27,157 bases of DNA, from the NCBI GenBank assembly GCA_000969725.1, contig JXSR01S047069.1; one strand, 5' to 3'. The stretch's first letter is position 1, and each line of letters starts with the position of its first letter. The stretch is from Ophiothrix spiculata (Eukaryota; Echinodermata; Ophiuroidea; Amphilepidida; Ophiotrichidae). The notes under the pieces are model-generated. The model was given only the letters and a program-made list of their open reading frames with translations. It made no database searches and was not told the origin of the DNA. This document shows, piece by piece, positions 9,631 to 19,597 of the stretch. Made by a program: the position numbers and the translations under genes.

Positions 9631-9683
9631 AGATCCACCCAGTTTATCTATGAATAGCTTTGTCATGGTTTGAGCTTCTAAAA

Positions 9684-9723
9684 AACCTGATTTCAGGTTA
9701 AAACCTGAAAAGTGGCATCTCTG
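9684..9723. mobile_element. Solitary TIR terminus related to the 1411-2037 element
   Basis: The palindrome AACCTGA-TT-TCAGGTT (9684-9699) is followed by AAAACCTGAAAAG and GGCATCTCTG. The last word is the complement of the CAGAGATGCC terminus seen at 1411. No partner end was found upstream, so this is probably a truncated relative. Confidence 0.4.
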
Positions 9724-12286
9724 CGAATGACCTTCCCAGGGTCGCAAAAGCTGGACGGGTCGGAATTATAGTAAAGCTGAGTAGCTACGTCACGAATTCT
9801 TAATTTGTTCACAAAATTGGCTATTAAAAACATCCTAAACTTTTGATTGACAAAATCCCCAGTGAAATCTATGCTTACATAGGTTATCTACCTATATGTG
9901 TGGTCATATTGAGTGGGTGATCTCTTTTGACGGAGATATTTCGAGTATTATCCGTCCACATATTCAGACATTACTATGCGAATTATGAGAAGGCTACCCG
10001 TGTTGATTTTTTGTCGTGCTGCGCACATTGACCTGGGGTGATAGCGTTTAGAAATTAAATCTACAAATTAAGAAGGTTGGCCTTGAATTCTGCTTATTTA
10101 CATAATAAATGCACTCTCTGTTCTGTGTTAATTATAAATCAGGATGACAGAAACAGTTGCAATGGTTTTAGAGAAAGGTTATTGTAGGAAAAAAAGATGG
10201 CAGCATTAGTTTTTCCATGTTTGAAATCACTTCATATCTTCATATGATTATTTTGATATATAGGCATGTCTAAAACTTACAAATTACATTGAATAATCAA
10301 ACCAACTCTAAAATTTATGAAGATTAGATACTTTTCTCCCTAATCATGAAATGTTCATTAAAGGTGTGTGTCCCAATCCCTTTCACTCACAAAATCAAAT
10401 TGGAAATTTTGATACCACATGAAAATGCATATTTTTCTCATAACCCCTGTAAATTTTCACGCCTATATTATGTTTCGTTGAAGAGATATGGTCAAAAAAG
10501 TGCTGAATTAATGGAATATTTTGTTAACAAAATAAATATCCTATAGGTTTCTATGGATGTTTCTCAGACGCATTTTTGCCTATAACATTATTCTGGCTCA
10601 AGGTATGCAAATGAAACTTTACAATTGCTTTACATAGGTGATGACCTTTCATTAAAATATGGAAAAAGAGTATGTTAATTTTTTCACCAGATCGGAATAC
10701 CTACCTTTAATTATGAAAACATACAAATTAATATCAAATGCATTATTATATTTTCAAATTCTTAGGAAGTGTATTACTGAATGGGATTGTTAATGAAGTT
10801 GATCATTTCACTACTTATATTTGTTGATTCAATAATCAATATTTTGCTTGAAACATCACGTATCAACTACTTTGTTCAGATTCCATTATCGATAATATTA
10901 AGATAAATTGCTAAATAAATTTTCAGATGAAAAGGAATTACTAATTAACAATAAGAGAAAAAATACTCCCGGTTTTGAATTGCGCATAATGCATCATAAA
11001 CAAACATCATCTCTAGCAACAGGGAAACATGAAATTCATGACTAATACGAAATTCATGACTGACAAATTTACAAGTTGTAAAGTATTCTCTGAAAATTTA
11101 ATTTTTGTAAGTAATTGACAATAAAATAATATTTCAATGTTTTGCAGTAGCAGTCAAATTTGATTATACTGCATTAAAATTACGTGAATCCTATGATGAA
11201 GTTTAACTGCAACTTCTGGCATGTATGCATGGTTGAGACCTTAAGTGTTTATCATGCCAAATGATAACTGATACCGTCAATATGGATCAACGTTAACCTT
11301 AATAGACGTTTCTATTCTTACACTGACATTTCATCAAATGAAATTATTTCAACACACAATTATTGCTTTACACATAAGCTGACAGGAATATAATTTCTGT
11401 ATCAAGCAAATACTAAGGGACATAAAGCATACACCATGGAAAAACATATATAATATATAAATAAACAAATATGAATAACAAATAATACATGAAACAATCT
11501 AATAAAGCAGTAATGCATAACCTCCAAACTTTCAAAAGCGTCATTCAATATCTCAATATCTATCACGCTACAATGATATAATACATTTAATTTCTTATAT
11601 AACAGTTACTTAAAATAGATATTTCAAATTAAAATCCAGTACAGACTCATATCATACAATATTTCAGAACACAATATTGATGCTGAATATTTTCACAGTG
11701 AATAATTCAGTAATGCTTGGTAGATAAGTTTACAACAGGGATCTTTGAAATCAGCACTGATGAAACCATCTAAAAGCAATCTTCTCCTCTGCTTCCCCAT
11801 ATCCCTCATCTTCAATTGACGTCAACAGTCATATCTATATTTCATGACTGTTGTCATGACGATGCCATCATCCCTTGTGAAAGATGAATTAATCATAATT
11901 GAAGTTATGACTTACTGATTGTCTGGAGATAAGTGTGTGTTCTTTGTTCGTGAAAACCCTGAATTACAATCCAATTGCTGCGATAACTGCAATAACTTCC
12001 TACTGATGCGACAATCAATGTTTTCAATGCAAGCAACGATCTTAATCTTTTCCTTTTTTCAATTTGTTTCCTACTTGTAACAAATCATATTTAACAATGG
12101 AAAAATCAAACAAGGCTTACTTCAGCTAAACATGTGAAGTTGTTTTTCACAAACATGCCATAGATCTAAGAATAACTAATCAGCATTGAAATAAATAAAT
12201 AACTTAATAAATACAGGGGATTTAAAGTGCACTTTGCCTCCCTGGTTTGTAATTCCACATGGCCTCTGCACACTATACAGGTGTTT
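9724..12286. other. 2.5 kb of AT-rich DNA without recognisable genes
   Basis: Only minor structures were seen. Two GAAATTCATGACT words lie 18 bp apart near 11031 and 11049. A hairpin at 11821-11855 has arms GTCAACAGTCAT and ATGACTGTTGTC and an 11-base loop. The open frame at 10346-10546 has no recognisable domain. Confidence 0.5.
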
Positions 12287-12371
12287 GCTGATCAAGGTTG
12301 AAGCTCCATTACATACCAAGCACCATTTGAGGTTCTACAGCAATCTCTAGCGATCCTGAACCTTGATCAGC
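12287..12371. repeat. 85-bp inverted repeat (GCTGATCAAGGTT ends)
   Basis: GCTGATCAAGGTT at the left and AACCTTGATCAGC at the right are perfect complements over 13 bp, enclosing about 59 bp of unrelated sequence. This could be a very short MITE or a hairpin; no TSD is obvious. Confidence 0.6.
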
Positions 12372-12573
12372 CAACGTATGCACCATCGCTGCCTGGATAA
12401 GCTCTTAAGTTTTGTACAGGTTTCCACAAGGCAAATGGCAGTTAGTTCCTTACACAAGGGAATTTCAAGTCCACTCAACTTTTTTGGGACCTTTAGCACT
12501 GCAAGTTAGCGCCTTACTGTTTGAATTAACTTGTTTTTACACATGGCATTATCACCATCTAGGTGATCAATGG

Positions 12574-12845
12574 TTAACCCTAACCCTGAATTGAAAGGTG
12601 CTCCGTTTTCTAGCCTAAGTCAAACTACGTCATAGGAGAAAAAAAGCATGTTTTCACCGGGATCCGAGCCCATGACCTCTGATTTCCCAAAAGAGGCACC
12701 CCACTAGTAGGCCACCATGGGGCTGCTGCCCGGGCAGCGATTTCGTCCACATATGCAATCCGCGTCTATGACGTATTTGGACTTAGGGGCATTTTGGTGA
12801 TTTTTGACAGTGAGCGAAAGTGAGTTTTTTCAGGGTTAGGGTTAA
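12574..12845. mobile_element. TTAA-bounded inverted-repeat element with telomere-like ends
   Basis: Both ends are TTAA followed inward by CCCTAACCCTGAA (the right end is the exact complement, CAGGGTTAGGGTTAA). A second paired segment, CCTAAGTC(A/C)AA(A/C)TACGTCATAG, lies about 35-60 bp inside each end, so the arms pair over roughly 70 bp with gaps. TTAA plus CCC termini suggests a piggyBac- or Kolobok-type MITE. The centre holds a tRNA-like block on the minus strand and a perfect 14-bp palindrome, GCTGCCCGGGCAGC (12725-12738). Confidence 0.7.
12650..12720 (-). repeat. tRNA-like (Pro-like) block inside the TTAA element
   Basis: On the minus strand, TGGCCTACTAGTGGGGTGCC resembles an A box. It is followed by CCTCTTTTGGGAAATCAGAGG as an anticodon-arm-like segment and GGCTCGGATCCCGG as a close match to the B box GGTTCRANYCC. 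The TTTGGG loop recalls tRNA-Pro (UGG). No complete acceptor stem was found, so it is a tRNA-derived (SINE-type) head or pseudo-tRNA, not a functional tRNA. Confidence 0.5.
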
Positions 12846-13025
12846 TATGTTATGTCCATTGGAAAACTATTTTCTTTTGATTATTTTATTAATCCCTTGT
12901 ATATTTGAGAGCTGATAATGAACACGGACAGAGGCCTTACTTACTCTACAGAGTAAGAAAGATTCAAATTGTTTCCTCAAAAAAGTTTAAGAATGATTCA
13001 ACATTTGTACCACAACAATAAAAAG
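12846..13025. other. Unannotated flank of the tandem array
   Basis: AT-rich; nothing recognised before the first array unit becomes alignable. Confidence 0.4.
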
Positions 13026-14818
13026 TCAATTGCTTATTAATGAGATTGGTTTCAAAAGACAAACTCTTGTCACTATTAGATTCCAATAGAATTCACTTTG
13101 TTACAGCAATGATGCAACAAAAAAAAACCTAGTACCTCCTAAGGGGATACAATATTATCATGTTGCTTACACCTGTGAAGCTCTATATCCAGGGGCTAAG
13201 GATTAACTTGCAACATCAGTGTTGATAATAGCAATAGATACCACAATGCTGTTGTTTTCAATTTATGTTATCAAAGTGATAGATTAAGGGCATCAGAGAT
13301 GACAAAGGTGATATACCATGACAGTCACTGGGGTATATGATGGGGATATATAAATCAATGCATTTAAATAATTTAAGCCATTTTCAGAAAGTGAAAAAAC
13401 AACAACAAAGAAATGTAAGTTATAAGACCTTTAAGGAATGCTTAAAAAAAATGTTGATTTCGGTTGAACTAAAGGCTCTGTCACACATTACTGTATAGAG
13501 CAAAACGTACACCTAACGTACTTAATCCGACTATTGTTCTGTTTTATGCATTGTTGTTAGTCATGTGTTCGTAACAAGTACGTTATCCATACGTTTGTCC
13601 GTTATCGGATCAGTCGGTACGCTTCCGTCATGGCTGACAGCTCCACGTAACCACGTACTGTCCGTTATGTATACGTTTATATGTTTATTCCGTTATTCAT
13701 ATGGTAGTGGTCCGTTTAGCACACATTCAATATGTGAAACTTTTGTATGTTTTACGTACATTTTGCTCTATACGGTGATATGTCTGAAAGAGCCTTAAGA
13801 CTCAAAATTGCATCAACTCATCATTGCTACAAGAGGTCTACAAAATGTGTCAACTGTTTTTGAATAAGACTGGTATCAAAAGGCAAACTCCCTTATGGTT
13901 ACCCCACAATAGAAGCTACATTGTTAAACATCGATGATGCAATAAATATGAGCATAACCTTAGAGGATGTAATATTATCATGTCGCTAACACATGTGAAG
14001 ATCTATATCCAGGGGCTAAGGATTAACTTGCAACATCAGTGTTGACAATAGCAATAGATACCAAAATGATGTTCTTTCCAATTGATTCTATCAAAGTGAT
14101 AGATTAAGGTCATCAGATATGACAAAGGTGATATACCATGACAGTCACTGGGGTATATGATGAGAACACATAAATCAATGAATTTAAACAATTTGTGTCA
14201 TTTTCAGAAAGGGGAAAAAACAAAACATGAAAGTTATAGGACAAAGTGATAGATTAAGGGCACAGATTAAGGGCATCAGATATGACATAGGTGATACCAT
14301 GACAGTACTGGAGTATATGATGAGGACACATATATCAATGAATTTAAATAATTTGTGTCATTTTCAGAAAGTGAAACAAATGAAGACATGTAAGTTACAA
14401 GACCTATTATAGGGAATGCTTGAAAAATCTTGATTTCAATTGAACTAAGACTGTATCATCTCATTACTGCTGTTGGAGGTCATCAAGATGTGTCAACTGT
14501 TTTTGAATAAGATTGGTATCAAAAGGCAAACTCCCTCATGGTTACCCCACAATAGAAGCTACATTGTTTAACATCGATGATGCAACAAATATGAGCATAT
14601 CCTTAGAGGATGTAATATTATCATGTCGCTAACACTTTTGAAGCTCTATATCCAGGGGCTAAGGATTAACTTGCAACATCAGTGTTGATAATAGCAATAG
14701 ATACAACAATGCTGTTGTTTCCAATTGATGCTATCAAAGTGATAGATTAAGGGCATCAGAGATGACAAAGGTGATATACCATGACAGTCACTGGGGTATA
14801 TGATGGGGCTGGATTACT
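13025..14818 (+). repeat. Diverged tandem array, ~495-bp period, three units
   Basis: The landmark TATCCAGGGGCTAAGGATTA occurs once per unit, at about 13185, 14005 and 14648. Subtracting the 323-bp MITE plus its TSD from unit 1, and an internal ~145-bp duplication from unit 2 (about 14085-14370), gives nearly identical periods of about 495 bp. Each unit also carries GTGATAGATTAAGG, GACAAAGGTGATATACCATG and CACTGGGGTATATGATG. A further partial unit is at 16404-16517. No unit is coding. Confidence 0.85.
13473..13795. mobile_element. PIF/Harbinger-like MITE, TAA TSD
   Basis: Terminal inverted repeats start AGGCTCT. After a short mismatch zone they continue with GTATAGAGCAAAA at the left, paired with TTTTGCTCTATAC at the right. 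The interior is rich in ACGTA/TCCGTTAT words. Array unit 2 preserves the empty site GAACTAAGACTG near 14443, while here the flanks read GAACTAA at the left and TAAGACTC at the right, so the TSD is TAA. A TWA target is the hallmark of PIF/Harbinger. The open frame 13565-13798 lies inside it and has no transposase motif. Confidence 0.8.
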
Positions 14819-15251
14819 CCGAACAAATCTAATTTATCAGATAGAATTCATAAAACAATTATAAAGAAATCAAAGATTGCTAATTTACTAGAAGGTTTAG
14901 CAATTTGATTTTGATCTTCATACTACATCATTTTGCTTTTTGTTACAATTTTTGGCTCTCAACCTTATTTAAATTAGGAAAACCAGAATACTCCACTTTT
15001 TTTGACCAACAGCAGAGGCAGTTGGCATAAAGTTATTCCACTCATCTATTTTCTTAAGGGCCCTGTCAACCCTTTGTTTCTAGAAATGTTTATTTTTAAC
15101 TCTGTAACTCAGCAATGGATAATTAAATCCAAATAAAAGTAAATATATCTAGAAGCAGATTTGCATACTGAACATAATGGTAAAATCATTTTTGGATCAA
15201 ATGTGTAATCTTGGCCCTACTGATCAAAAATCATATTTTTGGTAAAATGTT

Positions 15252-15502
15252 AGAACCATTTTACTTTTTAGAATCTAGAAAGCAATATCTAGGAATATAT
15301 TTTTCAAATCTTTGATTATCTTATTTTTTGAAATATTGCCAAAAATAGGTCAAAAAATGTCAAAGTTTCGTCAAAACTGGTGGCAGCAGTGGGATTTTTG
15401 ACATTTTGGACCAATTTTTGACAATATTTTAAATTCAAGAAAAAAAATCAAAAATTTATAGATTAAATGATATTGCTTTCTAGATTTAGGCGAAATGGTT
15501 CT
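15252..15502. repeat. 251-bp imperfect inverted repeat
   Basis: The left arm (AGAACCATTTTAC, TCTAGAAAGCAATATC, GAAATATTGCCAAAAATAGG) pairs with the right arm (ATATTTTAAATTC, GATATTGCTTTCTAGA, GAAATGGTTCT) over about 100 bp around a roughly 45-bp spacer. The outer part of the right arm seems to resume after the L2-like tail (TCTAAAGGTAAAATGATTTG at about 15606), as if the tail had been inserted into it. Likely an old foldback element. Confidence 0.65.
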
Positions 15503-15523
15503 GACGATTCCCTTGTTACGGCG

Positions 15524-15607
15524 TAATAATAATAATGGCCAGCGCTTTGTATCCACTGGAAAAGGCGCAATATAAATGCCGATATTATTATTATTATTAT
15601 TATTATT
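15524..15607 (+). mobile_element. L2-like LINE/SINE 3' tail with (ATT)n
   Basis: The sequence AGCGCTTTGTATCC then GGCGCAATATAAATGCC followed by (ATT)n resembles the conserved 3' tail of L2/UnaL2-type LINEs and their SINE partners (GCGCTATATAAAT plus a simple-repeat end). A short AATAATAAT run precedes it. No body of the element is visible upstream, so it is a 3' fragment. Confidence 0.55.
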
Positions 15608-15762
15608 CTAAAGGTAAAATGATTTGAAATTTTCCCAAAGCAAAATTTAGTTAGCTTTCCAGTAAAATTTGAGATAAATATGTTTCAAATACCAGTAAGC
15701 TATATGCTTTACTGTTGATGGTCCTTCTAATATGCGTTTTTTCATTTCTGTTTTGTTTTCAA

Positions 15763-15804
15763 GGTGATCTCAAAACCATGAATATTCATGGTTTTGAGAT
15801 CACC
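15763..15804. repeat. Perfect 42-bp palindrome without spacer
   Basis: The sequence starts GGTGATCTCAAAACC and is exactly self-complementary around the centre CCATGAATATTCATGG (axis between 15783 and 15784). The flanking bases do not pair. It could extrude as a cruciform or fold as a 21-bp stem if transcribed. Confidence 0.9.
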
Positions 15805-16403
15805 AAGGGGAAATAATTTTAACCATGCCCCAAAGAAAAAGCAGTCAACATTTTAGAACCATTTTTGCACATAAAACGTCCGATGGTCAAAAGTCGCGTC
15901 GTATTGCTCGTGTTACACTAGCGGCGCAAAATATGTAGAGCGGGCCTAGTGAAAAATATGCCCCAGGCCTAGTAAAATCCAAGCCCTCGCTTTTAACCAA
16001 TCAGAGGACAGTAATCTATATATGAGGTAAATAAACTGTTATACAAACTTACTATTTAACAAACAGAGTTAAAGGTTCAGAATCATTTACACATCTGAGT
16101 GATAAAGATTAATGTCGTGTAAGGAGCACCTGTTGCCTTGCCCTTTTTATAGCATGAGAGATTCTTTTACATAAATATTACAACTGATTTGATCAGAAGG
16201 CGGTGAAGACACCATCAGCGAACCTGCATTCACTCACATGGTATTTACATTTTCAAAAATGGCTTGCCCACAGATTACTCATTCCATCATCAAAACTTCT
16301 AAAAATCTGGGAGAAAAAGAAATTATTTATCCAAAAACTTGACTTATATCTCAAATCAGTGTGCTAAATATATCTTTAGTTCAGAGAAAAGATTTTGTCC
16401 ATT

Positions 16404-16785
16404 AACAATGCTGTTGTTTCCCATTGATGCTATCAAAGTGATAGATTAAGGGCATCAGAGATGACAAAGGTGATATACCATGACAGTCACTGGGGTATAT
16501 GATGGGGCTGGATTACTNNNNNNNNNNNNNNNNNNNNNNNNNNNNNNNNNNNNNNNNNNNNNNNNNNNNNNNNNNNNNNNNNNNNNNNNNNNNNNNNNNN
16601 NNNNNNNNNNNNNNNNNNNNNNNNNNNNNNNNTCAAAAATGGCTTGCCCACAGATTACTCATTCCATCATCAAAACTTCTAAAAATCTGGGAGAAAAAGA
16701 AATTATTTATCAAAAAACTTGACATATATCTCAAATCAGTGTGCTTAATATATCTTTAGTTCAGAGAAAAGATTTTGTCCATTAA
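16404..16785 (+). repeat. Second, mostly missing copy of the 1,699-bp duplication
   Basis: 16404-16517 repeats 14705-14818, and 16633-16785 repeats 16253-16403, with only a few substitutions (for example CCAATTGATG versus CCCATTGATG, ATCCAAAAAC versus ATCAAAAAAC, GCTAAATA versus GCTTAATA). The roughly 1,434 bp that separate these parts in copy 1 are replaced by N. Confidence 0.85.
16518..16632. other. Assembly gap (115 N)
   Basis: A run of 115 N between two pieces of the duplicated segment. If copy 2 is complete, the true gap should be near 1.43 kb, not 115 bp. Translations across it are meaningless. Confidence 0.98.
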
Positions 16786-16984
16786 AACCCCACGGTCTGT
16801 TTAAATTTTTATTGCTGTTATTTTGTAGTTTTGTTAGTTGTTTATTTTTGTTTTAATTTATAGACATGGGATAAAACTGCTGTTTCTAAGCAGTTCCATT
16901 TCTAATGCATTTTCATAATATTATATAAATTACAAATTTTAAAACAATGCAAATAGAAATAGAAAATAATTTCCCTTAAGAAAT

Positions 16985-17560
16985 CTGAAGTAACAGGTTG
17001 CAGCGTTTTATGATACATAATTAATAAGACTCCCAAGCCAATATGCTCCTTAAAGCACAAAACAAATCTTGCCTTGAACGTGTGTACATTTGTTTTGCAG
17101 GGCAGATGTTGATGTTGGTATTTGTGTTCCATTAGGCGACGAAAAAAAAACCACCCTGTTTTACAGGTGAGTCGGTCAAATTTTATTTCTAATTTTGTTT
17201 TTGCCCAAAATAACCCCCAAATCCAAAAAAATATTTACAAAGATTGAAAAAAATCTTCCACAAAATGCAAATTTAGGGTCAGTCAGGCCTGTAAAACAGG
17301 GAGGGGGGAGGTTGTTGCCTTATGGAAAAAATAACTGTTACTCATTTCAGCATTTACTCTAAGCCAAGAAACACATAAAAGCATCTGTAAAAATTACTTT
17401 CTTGTATAACACCAATATTTTTGCAATTTTGTATTAATATCAAAGTAAAAATCTTGATGTGCAACCATAATGTTAAATTAATCAACTATCCCATTTTCAA
17501 AATAACAATACCTCTCAATATCCACATGCATATAACATCAGACAAGAATATTGCCCCTTT
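16985..17560 (+). repeat. Decayed repeat unit D1
   Basis: The unit starts with GTAACAGGTTGCAGCG, TTATGATACATAATTAATAA, AAGCACAAAACAAATCTTGC and GCAGATGTTGATG. These recur at 17570 and 18875. Its later part (CATTTCAGCATTTACT, TTTTGCAATTTTGTA, CAGACAAGAATATTGC) also recurs in the other units. It is interrupted by the inverted-repeat element at 17154-17301. Confidence 0.75.
17154..17301. mobile_element. 148-bp short inverted-repeat element
   Basis: The left end CCCTGTTTTACAGG, continuing GAGTCGGTCAAATTT, pairs with the right end (AAATTTAGGGTCAGTCAG, CCTGTAAAACAGGG). The interior is AT-rich without coding potential. The unit copy at 17735 lacks it, consistent with an insertion, but no clean TSD was found. 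Confidence 0.6.
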
Positions 17561-17564
17561 TTAC

Positions 17565-17890
17565 AGATCGGATGTAACAGGTTGCAATGTTTTTATGATA
17601 CATAATTGTAAGACTCTCCAAGCCAATAAGCCTGTGAAAGCACAAAACAAATCTTGCCTTGATTAGGTATAAAACTTTCAGCATATCTGTATTTGTTTTT
17701 CAGAGCAGATGTTGATGATAAGATTTTGTGTTCCAAAATTGAAAGAAGAAAAAGTTGAGTTGTCTGTTTTACATGTTTATCATTTCAGTACTTATGCTAA
17801 AGAAAAGAAACGATTTATAATGTCATAAAAACTTTATTATCATAGGTTGTTTTTTTCAATTTTGTCTCAATTTTGTAAATCAGCTGTGTC
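17565..17890 (+). repeat. Decayed repeat unit D2
   Basis: It matches D1 and D3 strongly at 17570-17725 (GATGTAACAGGTTGCAATG, CCAATAAGCCTGTGAAAGCA, TTGCCTTGATTAGGTATAAA). Similarity fades after about 17890, where unrelated sequence begins. Confidence 0.8.
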
Positions 17891-18254
17891 ACATTAGCTC
17901 AATGTGGCAACTATTACTGGTTGCCGTATGGTAATTGTAGCTGATCCCTGACTGATCATGCCCTGCCGCCCCTGCATAAAACCTTTAGAAACTTTGTGGA
18001 GTTCCAGGTAGGTCACTAAAATTATATTCCTAATCGGTAAAATAATATGATAAAATCTATAAACAGTGGATTTCATGCGTGAACCCCAGCAGATTTAGAA
18101 TAACATAATTATACTTATTACTATAAGAACACTTTTGTTATTTTTTTAGGAAAGGTACAAATATGATTTTTGTAATATTTTCTTAAATACATGACCCAAT
18201 AGAAATACACATAAAACATAATCCTAAATTTGCCTTTAGAAATCACTAGTTCCT
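17891..18254. other. Unannotated sequence within the D repeat region
   Basis: No homology to units D1 or D3 and no gene recognised. It includes a short open frame (17894-18076, minus) without any motif. Confidence 0.4.
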
Positions 18255-18598
18255 AAATCTAGAAATCGCAGCCACCACCGCCTGGGTGCTAGCTTACAAT
18301 GCGGAAGGTCCTGAGTTAAAACCTTTCAAAACTGCCAATTGTGTCGTGGAAACCCAGACAAAACTTGGGGAGTTGATCCAGGCTGTGATGATACATATGT
18401 TGGCAGTTTATGGTTCAATGTCGCTATGGGAGTTGGGGCAGAATCTTAAATAGTGCTTGATGTGGAATGGAGCTTAATTGGGCCATAATGATCAATGCAC
18501 ACATATAAAATATGCTGAGGATGTGTGAAATTACAAATAAGGGAGGCATAGCACACTATAACTCCCCTGTATCTTATCTACAAATTCAATAATAATAA
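18255..18598 (+). mobile_element. Probable degenerate tRNA-derived SINE
   Basis: The head reads GCTAGCTTACAATGCGGAAG followed by GTCCTGAGTTAAAACC. This resembles the anticodon arm plus a mutated B box of tRNA-derived SINEs (GGTCCTGGGTTCGAATCC-type). The body is unrelated to the surrounding repeat units. A CACACAT...ATGTGTG hairpin lies at about 18498-18530, and the 3' end is a short AATAATAATAA run at about 18585. No TSD was found, and the 5' boundary is approximate. Confidence 0.5.
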
Positions 18599-19050
18599 CG
18601 TAAAAACACCTGTTAAAAATCACCATTAGTACAATAATCTGACAAGAATATAGAAAAGAAAAGATTACAATGTCTTTAGGAAAAACAAAACTTTTTCATA
18701 TCATGCCAATTTTTTTTCGCAATTTTGTAAATGTCAAAGTTAATTTTTAGATGTATAACCATGTTGTAACTAACAATCAACTGTGTCATTTTCACATAAT
18801 AAAGAAAAGAATACTCTCAAAATCCCTATCAATATAAATATCAGACAAGAATATTGCACCCCCTTTTTACAGATCTGATGTAACAGGTTGCAATGTTTTT
18901 ATGATACATAATTAATAAGGCTCTCCAAGCCAATAAGCCTGTGAAAGCACAAAACAAATCTTGCCTTGATTAGGTATAAAACTTTGAGCGTGTGTATATT
19001 TGCTTTTCCAGCGCTGATGTTGATTGATAAGTATTTGTGTTCAATTATGT
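18599..19050 (+). repeat. Decayed repeat unit D3
   Basis: Its first half (CAATTTTGTAAATGTCAAAG, CAACTGTGTCATTTT, CAGACAAGAATATTGC) aligns with the later part of D1. Its second half (from 18870) aligns with the start of D2, including GTAACAGGTTGCAATG and TTGCCTTGATTAGGTATAAA. This indicates tandem units of roughly 580 bp. Confidence 0.8.
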
Positions 19051-19188
19051 GGGGGAAAAAGAAAGAGTTGTCTGAGGCGGTATCAAAAGGTTTTATACTT
19101 TACCCAGAAGAAAGAGAGCAGGAACGTAATTTTATTATGAGATACTCATAATATATGATATGAGATTATTATGAAATAAAAAAGCATG

Positions 19189-19426
19189 CTGTCTCAGCTT
19201 CCTTAGGCCCAAAACCCTAAGAGCTACGTGGTTTTTGTTTTTTAAGTCAAAAATCTTTTTTTTATTAAGTTTTTACGTCACTATTTTTAAAGCGGCCAAT
19301 TTTTTCCTTTTTTCTTTATCTCTCAAAGTAAGAACAAAATAAAGAAGCAAAAAATCTCCTAAAAACCTTTAAAAAAAAGAAATGCGGTAAAATATTTAAC
19401 CCTATGCACGCAGAAAGCTGAGACAG
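19189..19426. repeat. 238-bp element-like segment with 12-bp inverted ends
   Basis: CTGTCTCAGCTT (19189-19200) and AAGCTGAGACAG (19415-19426) are exact complements. The interior is T-rich then A-rich and could partly pair, but no further exact arm or TSD was found. A possible MITE, not proven. Confidence 0.4.
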
Positions 19427-19597
19427 AGTTCTTTTTTTCTTTGGCCTACGGCAAATCTGCATAGTGAATGAGCAAAGTAACACATTTCTCCCACTTTTAA
19501 CTAACTGTCCACAGACCGTTATTTAAGGAATCCTCTCTATTGAAAAAATCTGTTATTATATTTCAGTGTAAATCAACATTTTCAGGTCGACCATGTT

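Larger units (their letters stand above)
14705..16403 (+). repeat. First copy of a 1,699-bp tandem duplication
   Basis: It begins within array unit 3 (AACAATGCTGTTGTTTCC) and ends at GATTTTGTCCATTA. Both ends recur with a constant offset of 1,699 bp at the left (14818 pairs with 16517), and the right end recurs at 16633-16785. It contains the inverted repeat 15252-15502, an L2-like tail and a perfect palindrome. No gene found. Confidence 0.8.

Noticed and set aside
9433..9747. Overlapping plus- and minus-strand frames with poly-Pro or poly-Gly
   Set aside because: Low-complexity translations of the 18-base C run.
12571..12845. Interstitial telomeric repeat
   Set aside because: Only about two CCCTAA copies at each end, in inverted orientation as element termini, not a telomeric array.
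16480..16759. Two overlapping open frames at 16480-16759
   Set aside because: Their middle is translated from the 115 N gap; no evidence of coding.
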